NCBI GenBank assembly: GCA_036375275.1
Contig: DASUSF010000457.1
Location: forward strand, 1 to 6,254
Direction of reading: 5' to 3'
Origin: DASUSF01 sp036375275
GTDB lineage: Bacteria; Pseudomonadota; Alphaproteobacteria; Geminicoccales; Geminicoccaceae
Length of the DNA stretch: 6,254 bases
The notes beneath the pieces were generated by a model. It had not been told where the DNA came from and ran no database searches. It worked only from the letters and a program-made list of their open reading frames with translations. Below are positions 6,083-6,254 of this stretch, piece by piece. A program made the translations under genes and the position numbers. Within the stretch, counting starts at the first letter, position 1; each line of letters opens with the position of its first letter.

Positions 6083-6144
6083 AGGAACTTCGATCGGTCC
6101 GGCGTGGCGGGTGCGGCGAGCACTTCGGATGTCTGTTGGTTCAC

Positions 6145-6229
6145 CCTCGAACCACGCCAGCCGGTCGATCAGCCTGGAGAAGAGGTCTACGGTCCCGAGG
6201 TTGCCCGCCGATGTCAGGGCCCGGACCAT
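6145..6229 (-). other. Short coding-like frame upstream of the OsmC operon
   Basis: From an ATG at 6229 on the minus strand about 28 codons (beginning MVRALTSAGNLGTVDLFSR and running to LAWFEG) end almost always in G or C, as real genes here do. Beyond about 6145 this bias fades, although the frame stays open as a shadow across the downstream genes. An in-frame TGA stands two codons before the ATG, and the five codons before that (QTGYN) might be the end of another gene. No good ribosome binding site is visible. It could be the 5' remnant of a broken gene, for example a regulator, a leader peptide, or chance. I recognise no family. Confidence 0.25.
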
Positions 6230-6231
6230 CG

Positions 6232-6247
6232 GGTTTCAGTTGTAACC
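6232..6247. promoter_or_regulatory. Imperfect 16-base palindrome, possible operator
   Basis: GGTTTCAGTTGTAACC has matching half-sites GGTT-CA and TG-AACC around a short centre. It is AT-richer than its surroundings and lies about 160 bases upstream of the first OsmC gene. Its size and symmetry would suit a dimeric winged-helix or TetR-type repressor, but no regulator gene is in the window. It could equally control a gene to the right of the window. Confidence 0.35.
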
Positions 6248-6254
6248 GGTCTGC

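Noticed and set aside
6096..6144. GTG 6144 start for the first OsmC gene
   Set aside because: There is no spaced ribosome binding site, and the added residues are unlike an OsmC N-terminus; ATG 6072 follows GGAGGAG.
4622..6229. 535-codon minus-strand frame spanning the methyltransferase and first OsmC gene
   Set aside because: Apart from the first 28 or so codons it is an out-of-frame shadow of two well-supported genes.

Overview
The window is a GC-rich stretch (about 70% GC by eye) with strong G/C bias at third codon positions. The PurB sequence (MIPRYTRPEM start, TSSDLLDTT, HSSVER, GSSAMPHKQNP) looks alphaproteobacterial, perhaps Rhodospirillales or a relative. That placement is an inference from sequence style, not from a search. 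I see no tRNA, rRNA, CRISPR array, complete insertion sequence or phage gene.

Layout: positions 1-180 are a non-coding leader that is less GC-rich than the rest and contains two large back-to-back inverted repeats. It is followed by a plus-strand group: purB (181-1500, adenylosuccinate lyase, purine synthesis), a small exported protein of unknown function (1524-2144), and a flavodoxin-fold NAD(P)H-dependent FMN/quinone/chromate-type reductase (2173-2748, TTG start). Gaps of 23 and 28 bases, each holding a ribosome binding site, suggest co-transcription of the three.

An 81-base convergent gap separates these from a compact minus-strand operon, read from right to left: an OsmC-family protein (6072 to 5551), a class I SAM-dependent methyltransferase (5547 to 4720), a second, different OsmC-family protein (4700 to 4134), and an FAD/NAD(P)-dependent flavin monooxygenase-like oxidoreductase (4095 to 2830). 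Spacings are 3, 19 and 38 bases, and the methyltransferase ribosome binding site lies over the end of the first OsmC gene, so the first two are probably translationally coupled. Upstream of the operon (6073-6254) there is a short coding-like frame of unclear nature and a 16-base imperfect palindrome that could be an operator.

The most interesting element is the OsmC / methyltransferase / OsmC / flavin-monooxygenase operon. Both OsmC proteins keep the peroxidatic-type cysteine but have serine where the resolving cysteine is expected, and the first also lacks the usual active-site glutamate. They are therefore unlikely to be textbook two-cysteine hydroperoxide reductases. Together with a methyltransferase and a flavoenzyme they may form a small pathway that oxidises and methylates a reactive or thiol-containing small molecule, or detoxifies one. 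The substrate cannot be read from the sequence.
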